64,000 bases of DNA, from positions 1 through 64,000 of the forward strand of contig JAHBUC010000006.1 of NCBI GenBank assembly GCA_019638275.1, in the 5' to 3' direction. This document shows, one piece after another, positions 1 through 10,900 of the stretch; the first letter of the stretch is position 1, and every line of letters begins with the position of its first letter. A program made the position numbers and the translations under genes. Under the pieces are notes generated by a model. The model ran no database searches. It was not told the origin of the DNA and worked only from the letters and a program-made list of their open reading frames with translations. The stretch is from Cyclobacteriaceae bacterium (lineage in GTDB: Bacteria > Bacteroidota > Bacteroidia > Cytophagales > Cyclobacteriaceae).

Positions 1-53
1 TTTTTTCAGCTTTTGTGGGTAAGTTGAATCTGATTAGGAATTAAAATCGAATA

Positions 54-2705
54 GTGAAAAGAACCCCACTAATCTTTACTCTGCTTGTAATTATAGGCCT
101 AGCTGCATTTTTTTTGTATAAGGGCTATTACACCAAGCGAACAACTACTATTTGGGATATTATTTCAGAGCAAACAGTTTTGGTTTATGAAGTTGGAGAA
201 TGCGCTGATTGCATTAATCAAATTCACCAAACTGCATTATGGTCAGTGCTTCAGAAGACCATTATTACTGCTTCAGATAATGGAGAAACAAAACAACTAT
301 GGGAGACTATTATAAAGTCAGCGGATAAATTGGTTGTATCCCTTCATGTTACAAAGAAGGATGATTTTGATTTTGTTTATTATTTGCCTGTTAATAAAGC
401 TAAGGGCGTTGAGGCTTTCTTACATTCACCTGGTGAGAAGCAATCCAAAATTTCGCAACGCGAGCTAAATGGAATTCAAATTAATGAAGTCAGATTTGGT
501 GATCGTGTATTTTCATGGACTACTTTTGAAGATATTTGGGCTGCCAGCTTTACACCATTTCTGATTGAGGACGTAATCCGAACCTATAAATCTGATAAAA
601 GGAGAACTTTTGGAACAACTTTATCGGGTGTTCAACAATTTCCGAAAGTAAAGAATGACGCTGGAAATCTCTATGTAAATCTGAAAGGTATTTCTCAATG
701 GTTCGTAACCTTTTTACAAGAAGGTCAGATTTCAAGTTCAGGCCAGGCTTCACTGCTTGACGTAAAATCAACTGCCAACAATATTATTCTAAATGGATTT
801 AGTTCCGCCAGTGAAGATAACACTGATGAGTTACTATCTTTTTTCTATAACCAGTCACCAGTTCCTTTTACGTTAAAGCAGTATGCATCAGCAAGAGCAT
901 TGGCTGTAACCAGTTTTGGAATTACAGACGGAAAGCAGTTGTTCAATAAATTACCAATCAGTAGGAATAGTGCGTTTCTAGACTCTATACGTATGTTGGG
1001 TGACGTAAATCCTGAAGAGCTTTATGCAGGGATTGGTAAGGAATTAGCTGTATGTTACTTTGAAGGTAGAGAGAATAAGCTCTCCAAGGTTCTGATGCTG
1101 TCGGTATCAAATGCGAGGCAATGGCTGCATACTATTGATAGACTAGCGCAAGCCACCGAAAAAGAAGATTCCTTATACTTCGAACAGTATTCCAACCATG
1201 AGATAAAAGAGATTGATCTGGTAAACCTTCCTGAGAAATTATTCAAACCTTTGATTCATGGATTTGAAAGAACCTACTACTGTCAATTGGATAATACCAT
1301 ACTGCTTGCTGAGCGCGTTGAAGATCTTAGAAGATTTTTGGATGATGTTGAACGTGAAGATGTTTGGGGTAAGTCGGTAGAGTTTAATCAATACCTTGAA
1401 TCAACTTTACTGGAGTCAAACTTAAGCATTTATATTAATCCTTCACGCGCCTATGGCTATCTTCAAAAGCAGCTGAACCCCAAATGGGGTAATGTATTAT
1501 CTAAGCCGCTAAGAGGTGAGTTGAATTCCCTAAGTTTTGCAGCCATCCAGTTTAGTTCATTGAATAATAGCTTTTATACCAATGTTTCGTTTATTCTAAA
1601 TGATCAAAAAATTGCTGTGCAACAGCAACCTAGCCGAATTCAGGCAAATCTGGATCATCGAATAACCATTGGGCCATTTGTTGTTGTAAACCATGTTACC
1701 AAGCGGAATGAAATAGTTGTACAGGACTCAACGTACGGACTTCACTATTTTTCGTTGGATGGAAAGCGACTTTGGAGACGAAACCTGCCGGGTAAGATAA
1801 TTGATAGAGTCCATCAGGTTGACTATTTGAGCAACAATAAACTTCAGTTGTTCTTTATGGCCGATGGTAAATTGGAAATTATTGATCGACTTGGCAATGC
1901 GGTTTCTCCATTCCCGGTTGTGGTTCCTAATCAAGCTTATGACTTTGTTCGGGTGGTTGACTATGATAACAGTAAACGATATCGGTATCTGTTAACTGAA
2001 AAATCTGGCAAGTTGTGGTTATTGGATAAGGAAGGTAAGAATCTGGATGGCTGGAGGCCGCGAATTATTGACGGAGCATTGATTGAGGCTGCACAGCACC
2101 ATCGTATTCGTGGTAAGGATTTTATTCTTGCAATCCGAAAGGATGGTGTTGTTCATTTGTTTAATCGGAGAGGAGAAGATATTAAGGGTTTTCCGCTCAA
2201 TTTAGAGAGTAAGCCTGCCGGGAGCTATTTTCTTGAATCAGGAAATACAGTGGCAACTACCAACTTTGTGGTTGTAACCAAGGATGGTGTTAAAATTAAA
2301 TTTAATGTTGAAGGAAAAATTGTAAGTCGTGAACCGCTCGTAAAAACTGCTGTAGATGACGTGTTTGCGCTGGTGCCTGAGAAATCCGGAAAGTCGTTTG
2401 TTATCGTCCGCAACAATTCCAAGCAGTTTGAATTGTTAAATGAGCAAGGGCAACGAATATTGACCAATGACTTTTCGGGAAAGAATAGTATTGATGTTCA
2501 ATACTATGATTTTGGCTCTGGTCGCATTTATTATGTATTGGCTGACGTAACTCAGGATCTGGTATACATTTACGATGGAGCTGGTCAACTATTAACTCCT
2601 GTGCCTGTTGAAGCTGAATCAATTACCATGTTTTTGGATGGAAACAGCGTTTATTATGCGGCCAGCTTTGAGTATCAGCTTGCGATTCAACCCATGCAAA
2701 ATTAA
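54..2705 (+). CDS. membrane-anchored protein with propeller-like C-terminal half, unknown function
   Basis: I do not recognise a named family. The 883-residue product starts with a short basic stretch and one hydrophobic segment (about residues 5-23), so it is probably anchored in the inner membrane with the rest outside the cytoplasm. The N-terminal half (about 30-530) resembles DUF3352-like proteins only loosely. The C-terminal third has recurring strand-turn units ending in patterns such as LDKEGK, NRRGED, NVEGK, NEQGQ and DGAGQ, spaced about 40-50 residues, which suggests a beta-propeller. The stop codon overlaps the stop of the convergent SDR gene in a shared TTAA. The ATG at 54 is used because the signal-anchor follows at once. 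Function unknown; the reading frame itself is secure. Confidence 0.85.
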   Translation: MKRTPLIFTLLVIIGLAAFFLYKGYYTKRTTTIWDIISEQTVLVYEVGECADCINQIHQTALWSVLQKTIITASDNGETKQLWETIIKSADKLVVSLHVTKKDDFDFVYYLPVNKAKGVEAFLHSPGEKQSKISQRELNGIQINEVRFGDRVFSWTTFEDIWAASFTPFLIEDVIRTYKSDKRRTFGTTLSGVQQFPKVKNDAGNLYVNLKGISQWFVTFLQEGQISSSGQASLLDVKSTANNIILNGFSSASEDNTDELLSFFYNQSPVPFTLKQYASARALAVTSFGITDGKQLFNKLPISRNSAFLDSIRMLGDVNPEELYAGIGKELAVCYFEGRENKLSKVLMLSVSNARQWLHTIDRLAQATEKEDSLYFEQYSNHEIKEIDLVNLPEKLFKPLIHGFERTYYCQLDNTILLAERVEDLRRFLDDVEREDVWGKSVEFNQYLESTLLESNLSIYINPSRAYGYLQKQLNPKWGNVLSKPLRGELNSLSFAAIQFSSLNNSFYTNVSFILNDQKIAVQQQPSRIQANLDHRITIGPFVVVNHVTKRNEIVVQDSTYGLHYFSLDGKRLWRRNLPGKIIDRVHQVDYLSNNKLQLFFMADGKLEIIDRLGNAVSPFPVVVPNQAYDFVRVVDYDNSKRYRYLLTEKSGKLWLLDKEGKNLDGWRPRIIDGALIEAAQHHRIRGKDFILAIRKDGVVHLFNRRGEDIKGFPLNLESKPAGSYFLESGNTVATTNFVVVTKDGVKIKFNVEGKIVSREPLVKTAVDDVFALVPEKSGKSFVIVRNNSKQFELLNEQGQRILTNDFSGKNSIDVQYYDFGSGRIYYVLADVTQDLVYIYDGAGQLLTPVPVEAESITMFLDGNSVYYAASFEYQLAIQPMQN

Positions 2706-3565
2706 CCTCCCTTTCCCCGCTCTTTTTCAAGTTTGTCCCACAACTCTTCTGGAATGTGTTCGAGGTGACTGAATTCTCCGCCATTTCTGAGCCACTCACC
2801 ACCATCAATTGTGATTACTTCACCGTTAATGTATCCCGAATAATCTGACATGAGGTATGCTGCGAGATTGGCTAACTCCTGATGTTCGCCTACACGTTTC
2901 AGTGGAATGCGTTCAGCCGGATTGAATTTCTTTACCAAATCACCTGGGAGTAGTCTGCTCCATGCTCCTTCTGTTGGAAAGGGCCCGGGAGCGATGGCGT
3001 TACTTCTGATGTTGTATTTAGCCCATTCAACAGCGAGTGATTTTGTAAGTGCGAGAACGCCAGCTTTGCCACATGCGGATGGAACAACGTAGCCCGAGCC
3101 TGTCCATGCATAAGTGGTAACAATATTCAGAAATACGCCTGGTTGTTTTTTGGCTATCCAATTCTTTCCGGCAGCCAGCGTTGTATAATAAGTTCCTTTC
3201 AGCACTATATCTACAACAATATCAAAGGCGCGATGAGAAAGCCGTTCTGTAGGACTAATGAAATTGCCTGCGGCATTATTCAGCACTCCGTGTATCTGAC
3301 CAAAGGTTGCTTCTGTTTGACGGATTACATTTTCTATTTCGTCATATTTCCTGATATCGCAGGTAACGGCTAAAACTTTACCTCCGGTTTCGTTTTTTAG
3401 TTCCTCAGCCGTTTTATCCAACACCGCCTGCTTTCGGCTGGTGATAACCAGGTTTGCACCCAATTCAAGCATGTATTTACCCATTGATCGGCCCAGGCCT
3501 GTGCCACCCCCGGTAATGATAATTGTTTTGTCCTTAAATGACCCTGGTTTAAGCATCCCTTCCAT
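2702..3565 (-). CDS. SDR family oxidoreductase, 2,4-dienoyl-CoA reductase-like
   Basis: This is a classical-length short-chain dehydrogenase (287 aa) with the Rossmann cofactor loop TGGGTGLG near residue 19, NNAAGN near residue 92 and a C-terminal IDGGEW segment. The NAAGNFISPTERLS stretch and a catalytic region where the usual YxxxK is replaced by SACGK are typical of the mitochondrial/peroxisomal 2,4-dienoyl-CoA reductase branch, so the likely role is NADPH-dependent reduction of dienoyl-CoA during beta-oxidation of unsaturated fatty acids in the cytoplasm. It stands alone; no other beta-oxidation gene is adjacent. An alternative start lies at 3556. The branch assignment is inference from motif reading, the SDR call is firm. 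Confidence 0.85.
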   Translation of the reverse strand: MEGMLKPGSFKDKTIIITGGGTGLGRSMGKYMLELGANLVITSRKQAVLDKTAEELKNETGGKVLAVTCDIRKYDEIENVIRQTEATFGQIHGVLNNAAGNFISPTERLSHRAFDIVVDIVLKGTYYTTLAAGKNWIAKKQPGVFLNIVTTYAWTGSGYVVPSACGKAGVLALTKSLAVEWAKYNIRSNAIAPGPFPTEGAWSRLLPGDLVKKFNPAERIPLKRVGEHQELANLAAYLMSDYSGYINGEVITIDGGEWLRNGGEFSHLEHIPEELWDKLEKERGKGG

Positions 3566-3689
3566 GTGTGATTATTAATTTTTTGTGATAGCCAACAATT
3601 TAACGCAAACAAAGTAATCGTGCCCACGGATGATGAATTTTTATTTACACACAGTAGTGTCGATATTTGTTAACTAATTTTTTAAACTG

Positions 3690-4640
3690 ATGAATCTGAA
3701 AATCACCTCCGCTATCTTATTTCTTTTCATACTGTCTTCTTGTGTGGTAACCAAGAAAAAGTATGATGATATTCTGGCTCAAAAGGTAAGGCTTGAAGCT
3801 GATTTAGCTGATAAGGAAAGTCAACTTGACAAAGCCAATGAATCTTTACAGCAATTGGATGAGCGTGTAAAGAAACTTTCTGCCGACACAACGGCCATGG
3901 CTGAAACACTTCGTGCCCGAGAAGCCCGGTTAGATGAACTCGATAAGGAATACACTCAACTCAATTCGTATTATAAAAATCTGCTTACCAGCAGTGGAAA
4001 GCTTAATCGTGACTTGGCACAGCAACAAGAACAATTGCTGGCAATTCAAGCTAATCTTGAGCGTACCCGAAAAATGAACGACTCACTAAATGTAAGCTTG
4101 ACAGAACGTGAGAAAAAGGTTCAGGAGCTGGAGAGTGTTTTGGCCGCAAAGGACAAAGCGGTTAATGATCTGAAGAATAAGATATCGAATGCCTTGTTAA
4201 ATTTTAAGGAGAATGACCTTACCGTGAATGTTAAAAACGGAAAGGTTTATGTTTCGTTGGCTGAGCAGCTCTTGTTTGCTTCGGGAAGTACCGAGGTTGA
4301 TGGAAAGGGTGTATCTGCGCTGCAGCAGTTAGCCAAAGCCATTAAGGATCAAAACGACATTAATATTTTGATTGAGGGCCACACAGACAATGTACCTATT
4401 TCCAGAAAGTCGCAGTACATGCAAGACAATTGGGATCTTAGCGTGATGAGGGCCACGGCTATCACCAAAATTCTGACAAAGGCGGGTGTGTCTCCCAAGC
4501 AAATCACGGCTTCCGGAAGAGGTGAATTTGTGCCCTTAGCTGCGAACGACACTCCGCAGAATAAGCAGCGAAACAGACGGACTGAAATAATCATCACGCC
4601 TAATCTTGATGAATTGTTCAGAATACTGGAGTCGAATTAA
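3690..4640 (+). CDS. OmpA-family peptidoglycan-binding lipoprotein
   Basis: The product (316 aa) has a lipoprotein signal with lipobox LSSC at about residue 15-18, a long heptad-rich coiled coil (about 25-165) and a C-terminal OmpA domain (about 190-310). Diagnostic OmpA residues are visible: IEGHTDNVPI, the NWDLSVMRA helix and the QNKQRNRRTEI ending. OmpA domains bind the diaminopimelate of peptidoglycan, so the protein should tether the outer membrane, or a complex in it, to the cell wall through a coiled-coil spacer. It is followed after 12 bases by a tiny membrane protein on the same strand, probably co-transcribed. Confidence 0.92.
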   Translation: MNLKITSAILFLFILSSCVVTKKKYDDILAQKVRLEADLADKESQLDKANESLQQLDERVKKLSADTTAMAETLRAREARLDELDKEYTQLNSYYKNLLTSSGKLNRDLAQQQEQLLAIQANLERTRKMNDSLNVSLTEREKKVQELESVLAAKDKAVNDLKNKISNALLNFKENDLTVNVKNGKVYVSLAEQLLFASGSTEVDGKGVSALQQLAKAIKDQNDINILIEGHTDNVPISRKSQYMQDNWDLSVMRATAITKILTKAGVSPKQITASGRGEFVPLAANDTPQNKQRNRRTEIIITPNLDELFRILESN

Positions 4641-4652
4641 AACTGGTTAACT

Positions 4653-4829
4653 ATGGTAAGAATTTGGGGACTGCTCATTCTTGTAATCGCCATACTGGCA
4701 GTGATTGATGTTTGGAAAAGAGCGGATAGTATGGAAAAGCGTTTATTATGGACGGTGGTTATCATTCTCTTGCCAATAGTAGGACCATTGGCCTGGTATG
4801 CCATTAGCAGAGGAATAATAAAGCTTTGA
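4653..4829 (+). CDS. small PLDc_N-like membrane protein
   Basis: This 58-residue product is shorter than most gene callers' limits. It has two hydrophobic helices (about 4-19 and 32-48) separated by a charged loop containing WKRADSMEKR, and the second helix carries LPIVGPLAWY. That layout matches the PLDc_N (phospholipase D nuclease N-terminal) family of two-helix proteins, in which IxGPxxY/W is characteristic. The ATG lies 12 bases after the OmpA lipoprotein stop, and the stop lies 5 bases before the stop of the convergent sensor kinase, so the frame fills the gap neatly. The role of stand-alone PLDc_N proteins is not established. Confidence 0.75.
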   Translation: MVRIWGLLILVIAILAVIDVWKRADSMEKRLLWTVVIILLPIVGPLAWYAISRGIIKL

Positions 4830-4833
4830 TTGG

Positions 4834-7800
4834 TTATTGAGTTTGTTTTTTGATGGCAGGCAGGTTCACCAAAAAGGTTGTGCCCTTGTCAATTTTTGAA
4901 GAAACGGTAATCTCGCCTTCTAATTTGTCAACCGTTTCATGTACAATATATAGTCCAAGGCCAGATCCTTTGATGTTTTCGTTGGCTCGATAGAACATTT
5001 TAAAGATGTTCATCAGGTGATGCTCGGCAATTCCTGATCCGTTGTCAATTACCTGAATGATTGCATGGTTGTCGTCATAGTCAACTTTTACCTCTATAAA
5101 GGGATTTTCTTGTCGAAGATTGTGATACTTGATTGCGTTGGAGATCAGATTTGTAAGAATGATCTTCAACCTTCTTGAATCTGTATGAAAAGCTCCGTGG
5201 CCGTTAACGGTAACAATTCTGAGGATGCGATTTTTATGATCCAGAAAACGGAGGTCGTCCATTACTTCATGTATCAGCGTGTTGAAAGAAATTTCTTCCC
5301 GAATGATTTCCAGTCGAGCATTGCGTGAGAAATCGATGATGTCGCGTATAAATCCATCCAACCGTTGAATGCTTTTTTCGATCAAATCAAGATAGAGCGG
5401 AATGTCCTTTCCATCGCTGAGTCGGGCAACGTTAACCAATCCAAGAACAGAGGCCAATGGTGCGCGTAAATCGTGCGAGGCACTGTACACGAACTTGTCC
5501 AATTCGCTATTTACCTTCTTTAGTTCACGGTTTCGCTTTTCAATATCGTTCACCCTCCATTTGTAGATGCCAAAAAGTGAACCCGCTACAAGTAAAGCCA
5601 GCACTATATAGAACCATTTTGTTTCGTAGAAAAAGGGTTTTACACGAAACCTGAATTCAGCTCCGGTGGTATTCCAAAGCTCGTCATTGTTTGATGCAAT
5701 TACCCTGAACGTGTATTCACCCGGTGGCAGATTGGTATATGAGGTTTCGCGTTCTAAACCGCCATCCACCCACTGTTTATCAAAACCATCAAGTATAAAT
5801 TTAAAATGGTTTTGCCCTGGCGCAACCAGGCTAAGGCTTGTGAATTGGAATGTATAGCGAATGTTATCCGACTGAATTTTTGGTTGCCCACTTTTAAGAA
5901 ATGTTTGATTATCCGTAATCAATCGGGTAATGTAAACGGGCGGTATAATCGGATTCTCGATCATCCTTTCAGGATTAATTACTGAAGCACCCCCAATTGT
6001 AGGAATCCAGACTTCACCAGTTGAAGACAAGGTGGCACGGGTTGCCCCGGTACATTCCTTATTTTTCATGCCGTCATAGTTGTTGTATAGCCGTGTTTTA
6101 ATTGGCGTATTTTTATTTTGGGCGTAGTTAACTGCTTCATCTTTTCGTATGCGAAGTATGCCCTTATTGGTGGTGATCCACACATTTCCTGCGTTATCCT
6201 CAACCCAATCAAAATAACTTTCTCCTTTCACCTGGTGTTCAAGCTCAAGCTGTATAAAGTCTTGTCCGGTAAAATGAAATATCCCCGTATTTGCCACCAG
6301 CCAAATCCGGCCCCGTTTATCGATATGAATATTGAAAATGAGCACTCCGGAATCATCATCGGTAATATGATGGGTTGACAATTTTCCGGTTGTGTCAATT
6401 AAGGTTAATCCGCCTCCATTTGTTCCCAGGTAAAGTGTACCGTTAGCATCTTGTTCTATAGAGAGAATGTAGTTCGCTCCGAGCCCGCTTTCTTTATTGT
6501 AAACAGATTTCACTTTTCCATCTGAAAACACCATGGCGCCACCTGCGCGAGTTGCCAACCATAAGTCTCCATTTTTATCTTTCAGTATTCTGCGGATGTC
6601 CTGTGCGGGTAAACCTGTTGAAATGTTATACAGGGTTTCTTGATTACCTTGCTTTCGCAGCAGGCCGCTGTATGAACCAATCCAAAGAATATCGTTATCA
6701 ACGCAGATGTCCCGAATACCAATATTGTTTAACGAATGTTTAAGGTCAAGCTTTGAGAACTTACCATTGATGAATACATCGATACCTCCACCATCTGTAC
6801 CAATATATAGTTCTCCCTTATTTCCTTCTGCGATGGTGTTTACCAGATCGAGCGAAAGGCCGTTAGCTTCCGAATAGGTTACGATACCGGTATCTTTCAA
6901 TCGCAGCAATCCGGCTTTACTCGTTGTGAGCCAAAGACTGCCTTCTTTATCAAACGTAAGTGATGTAAGTTCAAGTGTTGGTAATCCTTGTGTTTTCGTA
7001 AACAGTTCTTCCGTTCCGGCAGCTTCATTTATTCTTGCCAAGCCGCGTTCTGTGGCTGCCCATACTGAGCCGTAGCTATCCATGGTAAGGGCGTTGACCT
7101 GAATGTTTTGTAATAATGCGACACTTGAAATGCGATCATTCTCCAACACATCCAGCCCGTTAGTTGAGCCTATCAAGATGCGTCCATCGGAGGTTGCATA
7201 TAAAGCATTGATTACATTTCCAGCAAGTCCGTTCTTGGTTGTGTAGTGGGAGAATGCGCCATTTTTAATTTTAACAACACCATTGCCATTGGTTCCAACC
7301 CATATCGAGCCATGGGTATCTATTGCCAGGGCCATAATGCTGGTGTTACTTATCGGATCGAAATCTGGTTTTTCAATAATTTCATTTCTTAAAATGAACA
7401 GGCCATTATTGTTTGATCCAACATACATGGTACTGTCGGTGACTAACAGGCATCGAATTGAGCTTGGCAATGCGCCCTCTTTGGGTTGATAGGGTTTCAG
7501 TGTATTGTTTTCATAAACTACAATGCCGCTGCCCTGAGTGGCCAGCCATAGTTTATTTCCTTCTTTATAGGGTTGGTAAAAAGCATCTGATTTGAGAAAT
7601 GATGTATTATCACGGTCAAATAATTCAAACCGGTATCCATCGAAGCGCAGCAACCCATTGTAGGCGGTAATCCATAAAAATCCATCATCACCTTGGATTA
7701 CACCGGTCAGGTTATTGGATATCAGCCCGGCATCACTGGTCCATTGATCGATTGAACTTTGGGAAAGCGGTTTGGATGGCGGAAATGAGGCTGGTCTTTG

Positions 7801-7869
7801 CTGTGCCCGGATATTTGTGGTCACAATCAATACTTGAATAAGTAAGATCAGGTTTAAGTATACCCTCAT
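4834..7869 (-). CDS. propeller-type sensor histidine kinase without receiver domain
   Basis: The 1011-residue protein has a signal peptide (1-22), a periplasmic region of repeated two-component-regulator propeller blades (about 35-650; motifs such as GSIWVGTNGNGV and GDLWLATRAGG), a Y_Y_Y domain (about 690-760, PPGEYTFRVIASN), one membrane helix (about 765-785), a HisKA domain with SASHDLRAPLASVLG, and a HATPase domain with NLISNAIKYH, DNGSGI and GSGLGLYIV. It should sense an extracytoplasmic ligand and autophosphorylate on the H-box histidine. Unlike hybrid two-component systems of Bacteroidota it ends after the ATPase domain, with no receiver or AraC-type HTH, and no response regulator gene is next to it. 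Confidence 0.93.
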   Translation of the reverse strand: MRVYLNLILLIQVLIVTTNIRAQQRPASFPPSKPLSQSSIDQWTSDAGLISNNLTGVIQGDDGFLWITAYNGLLRFDGYRFELFDRDNTSFLKSDAFYQPYKEGNKLWLATQGSGIVVYENNTLKPYQPKEGALPSSIRCLLVTDSTMYVGSNNNGLFILRNEIIEKPDFDPISNTSIMALAIDTHGSIWVGTNGNGVVKIKNGAFSHYTTKNGLAGNVINALYATSDGRILIGSTNGLDVLENDRISSVALLQNIQVNALTMDSYGSVWAATERGLARINEAAGTEELFTKTQGLPTLELTSLTFDKEGSLWLTTSKAGLLRLKDTGIVTYSEANGLSLDLVNTIAEGNKGELYIGTDGGGIDVFINGKFSKLDLKHSLNNIGIRDICVDNDILWIGSYSGLLRKQGNQETLYNISTGLPAQDIRRILKDKNGDLWLATRAGGAMVFSDGKVKSVYNKESGLGANYILSIEQDANGTLYLGTNGGGLTLIDTTGKLSTHHITDDDSGVLIFNIHIDKRGRIWLVANTGIFHFTGQDFIQLELEHQVKGESYFDWVEDNAGNVWITTNKGILRIRKDEAVNYAQNKNTPIKTRLYNNYDGMKNKECTGATRATLSSTGEVWIPTIGGASVINPERMIENPIIPPVYITRLITDNQTFLKSGQPKIQSDNIRYTFQFTSLSLVAPGQNHFKFILDGFDKQWVDGGLERETSYTNLPPGEYTFRVIASNNDELWNTTGAEFRFRVKPFFYETKWFYIVLALLVAGSLFGIYKWRVNDIEKRNRELKKVNSELDKFVYSASHDLRAPLASVLGLVNVARLSDGKDIPLYLDLIEKSIQRLDGFIRDIIDFSRNARLEIIREEISFNTLIHEVMDDLRFLDHKNRILRIVTVNGHGAFHTDSRRLKIILTNLISNAIKYHNLRQENPFIEVKVDYDDNHAIIQVIDNGSGIAEHHLMNIFKMFYRANENIKGSGLGLYIVHETVDKLEGEITVSSKIDKGTTFLVNLPAIKKQTQ

Positions 7870-7933
7870 TTGAGAAGTAAATTAGAAAAAACCTCTGGAA
7901 AAAATGGATTGAAGCAAAATATGTTATCCGAAC

Positions 7934-7967
7934 AAAAAAGGCCAAATCCTTAGCGGAAATGGCCTTT
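7934..7967 (-). terminator. Rho-independent terminator after the BNR-repeat gene
   Basis: The arms AAAGGCCA (937-944) and TGGCCTTT (960-967) pair perfectly around a 15-base loop. On the minus strand the stem is followed by a run of Ts (complement of 933-939). It lies just past the stop of the minus-strand BNR-repeat gene at 7988 and upstream of the next minus-strand gene, so it should separate the two transcripts. Confidence 0.8.
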
Positions 7968-7987
7968 GAAGTTGATAATTGCATTTG

Positions 7988-10900
7988 CTATTCTTTCAGC
8001 ACCACGACATCAATGTTCTTTTGTTTTACCAGGTTGTTAAAAGCAGGAATCTCTTCATCAAAGATTTTCTTTAGGCTGTTCAGGTGCTTGTCAATTTCTG
8101 TTGTAATCTCATTTTTGAATGTAACCATTTGCTCGGTTGGGGCAAAATTACCCGAGCTAACCAATGAGTTCAGGTGAGCCAGCTTGTTGTTAAGCCTTAT
8201 CGGGAAGTTGAGCGGATCCTGACCACTTCTGTTTTTGGTTTGATAAAGTGTTTCCTCAATCGTCTTCATTTGGTCCTGAATGTTCTTTGCTTTATCGAGA
8301 ATATCTTTCATGGCATCTTTCTGATCTTTTATCGGATCAATGGCTCGATTGATTTGTTCCCGGGCTTGCCGTATTTTTTTTATTGCCGTGTGTGTTTCAT
8401 TCACTTTGCCCAGCACCTCTTGCGCAAAATCAAACTGTGCTTTCATGTCAGCATCTGTGGCATCGGAGCGAGGATCTTTCAGAATTTCAAATTCGGTTTC
8501 CTGTACTTTTCCATTCACCGTAAGCCTTGCCTTGTAAGTTCCAGGTAATGCACGGGGTCCGTTCAATGAAGAAGCCCAAAGGATTAGCCCATCAAAACGA
8601 TCGGCCTCCGGATAGCGCATGTTCCAGTTAAACTTATTCATGCCGGGTTGCTTGAGTGTTAGCTTCTCAACTTTGTCTTTTGGATTTGGTTTTGTTGAAT
8701 ACTTTTTGATCAGCTTTCCATCGGCCTGCAAAAACTCCAGGCTTACCTCTGCCTTGGTTGTATCCTTCAGGTAATAATGCACGATTACTCCACCAGGGTG
8801 ATTTTGACCTGCTGTTCTGGACGCACGACCAAAACTGAAAGCAGGCCCCATACGGTAGGATGGCATCGGTTTGAATAAATATGAATCGCTTGCTGCAACC
8901 TGATCACTCAGTTGGTGCAAAGGAGTAAGGTCATCAATCAACCAAAAGCTTCTTCCCTGTGTAGCCGCAATCAGGTTATCGTTTTTGATGGTGAGATCTG
9001 TAATGGGCACCACGGGTAAGTTTAGTTGGAAAGGTTTCCAGCTTACACCATCATCAAATGAAACGTACATACCTGATTCAGTGCCGGCATATAATAGACC
9101 TTTTCTTTTTGGATCGGCCCGGAGAACGCGGGTGAAATGTCCGGCATCAATGCCCTCTGTAATCTTTGTCCAGGTTTTACCGTAGTCTTTTGATTTATAG
9201 AGGTACGGTCTGTAATCTCCAAGTTTGTAGCGGGTTCCGGCAACATAAATTCCACCTTTTGTATGCGGATCAAATTCAACACTGTTGAACATCATCCACT
9301 CGGGCATGCCTTGTGGTGTTACGTTTTTCCATTCTTTACCGCCATCGGTTGTTGCATAGATTAGCCCATCATCGGATCCGGTTACGATAAAATCTTTTTC
9401 GTATGGCGATTCACCCGCAGCAAAGATGGTACAGTAATATTCAACACTGGTGTTGTCTTTGGTAATCGGCCCGCCAGAAGGGCCGAGTTTGGTTTTATCA
9501 TTTCGCGTTAAATCCGGACTAATGGTTTCCCAACTATGACCACCATTCAGTGAAACGTGCACATGGTTTGAAGTGGTATATAATTTCTTTGGATTGTGTG
9601 GTGAGAAGAAAATCGGGAAGTTCCATTGAAAACGGTATTTCATGTCTTCCGCACCATGCCCCATAGGGTTGTTGGGCCAAACGTTTACCGCCCGACTTTC
9701 ACCCGTACGGTGGTTTTGCATTTCCAGCAAGCCACCGTAATTACCACCATATACAACATCAGGATCGGACGGATCGGGTGCGAGGTGACCGCTTTCGCTG
9801 CCGGCTGTTGTTTCCCAATCTTGCTCAGTAATAGCAAAGCCATCCGTACGGTGATAGATTCTTACCGTTGAGTTGTCTTGTTGTGCGCCATAAATCCGAT
9901 ACGGAAATACATTGTCCGTTGTAACGCGATAGAATTGAGCGGTTGGTTGATTATGATAGGTGCTCCAGTTTGCGCCACCATCAAATGTTACTTGAGCGCC
10001 ACCGTCATCGGCCATAATCATCCGTTGGTTATCTTCCGGTGCAATCCATAAATCATGGTGATCGCCATGTGGTGCATTTGCAGATTCGAACGTACGACCA
10101 CCGTCTTTAGATTTGTGGTATGAAACATTCAGTACATATACAAGATCTTCATCTTTTGTATCGGCATAAATACGGGTGTAATACCATGCACGCTGGCGCA
10201 GGTTACGGTTGTCGTTCATTTTTCGCCAGGTTTGTCCGGCATCGTCCGAGCGGTACACGCCACCATTTTCATTTTCAATAATCGCGTAAACGCGGTTGGA
10301 GTTTACAGGAGAAACCGAAACGCCCACAATGCCCCAGGTACCCTTTGGTAATCCTTGGTTGGCCGTAATGTTTGTCCAGGTTTCTCCTCCATCTGTGCTT
10401 TTCCACATGGCCGAGCCATCGCCACCACTTTCAAGACTATACGGTGTTCTTCTGATTCGCCAGGTACTCGCGTACATAATGCGCGGATTGTTTGGATCAA
10501 AGCAGAGATCAATGGCACCTGCATCTGCATTGGCAAACAAAGTACGTTTCCAGGTTTTGCCTCCATCAATGGATTTGTACACACCGCGTTCATCTGAAGA
10601 TTTAAACAGATCGCCTAAAACGGCAGCATAAACAACATCAGGGTTTTTTGGATGTATTCTTATTCGTGGAATGTGGCGGGAATCTTTTAAACCAATGTGC
10701 GACCAGGTTTTACCGGCATCAACTGATTTCCACATGCCGTATCCGTAGGAAACATTACCGCGAACGGTTTTTTCTCCACCGCCCACGTAAATCACGTTGT
10801 TGTCCCATTCACTCACGGCCACCGCACCGATTGATCCACCGAAAAATCCATCAGAAATATTTTCCCAGCTATTTCCGGCATCAGTAGTGCGCCAAACGCC

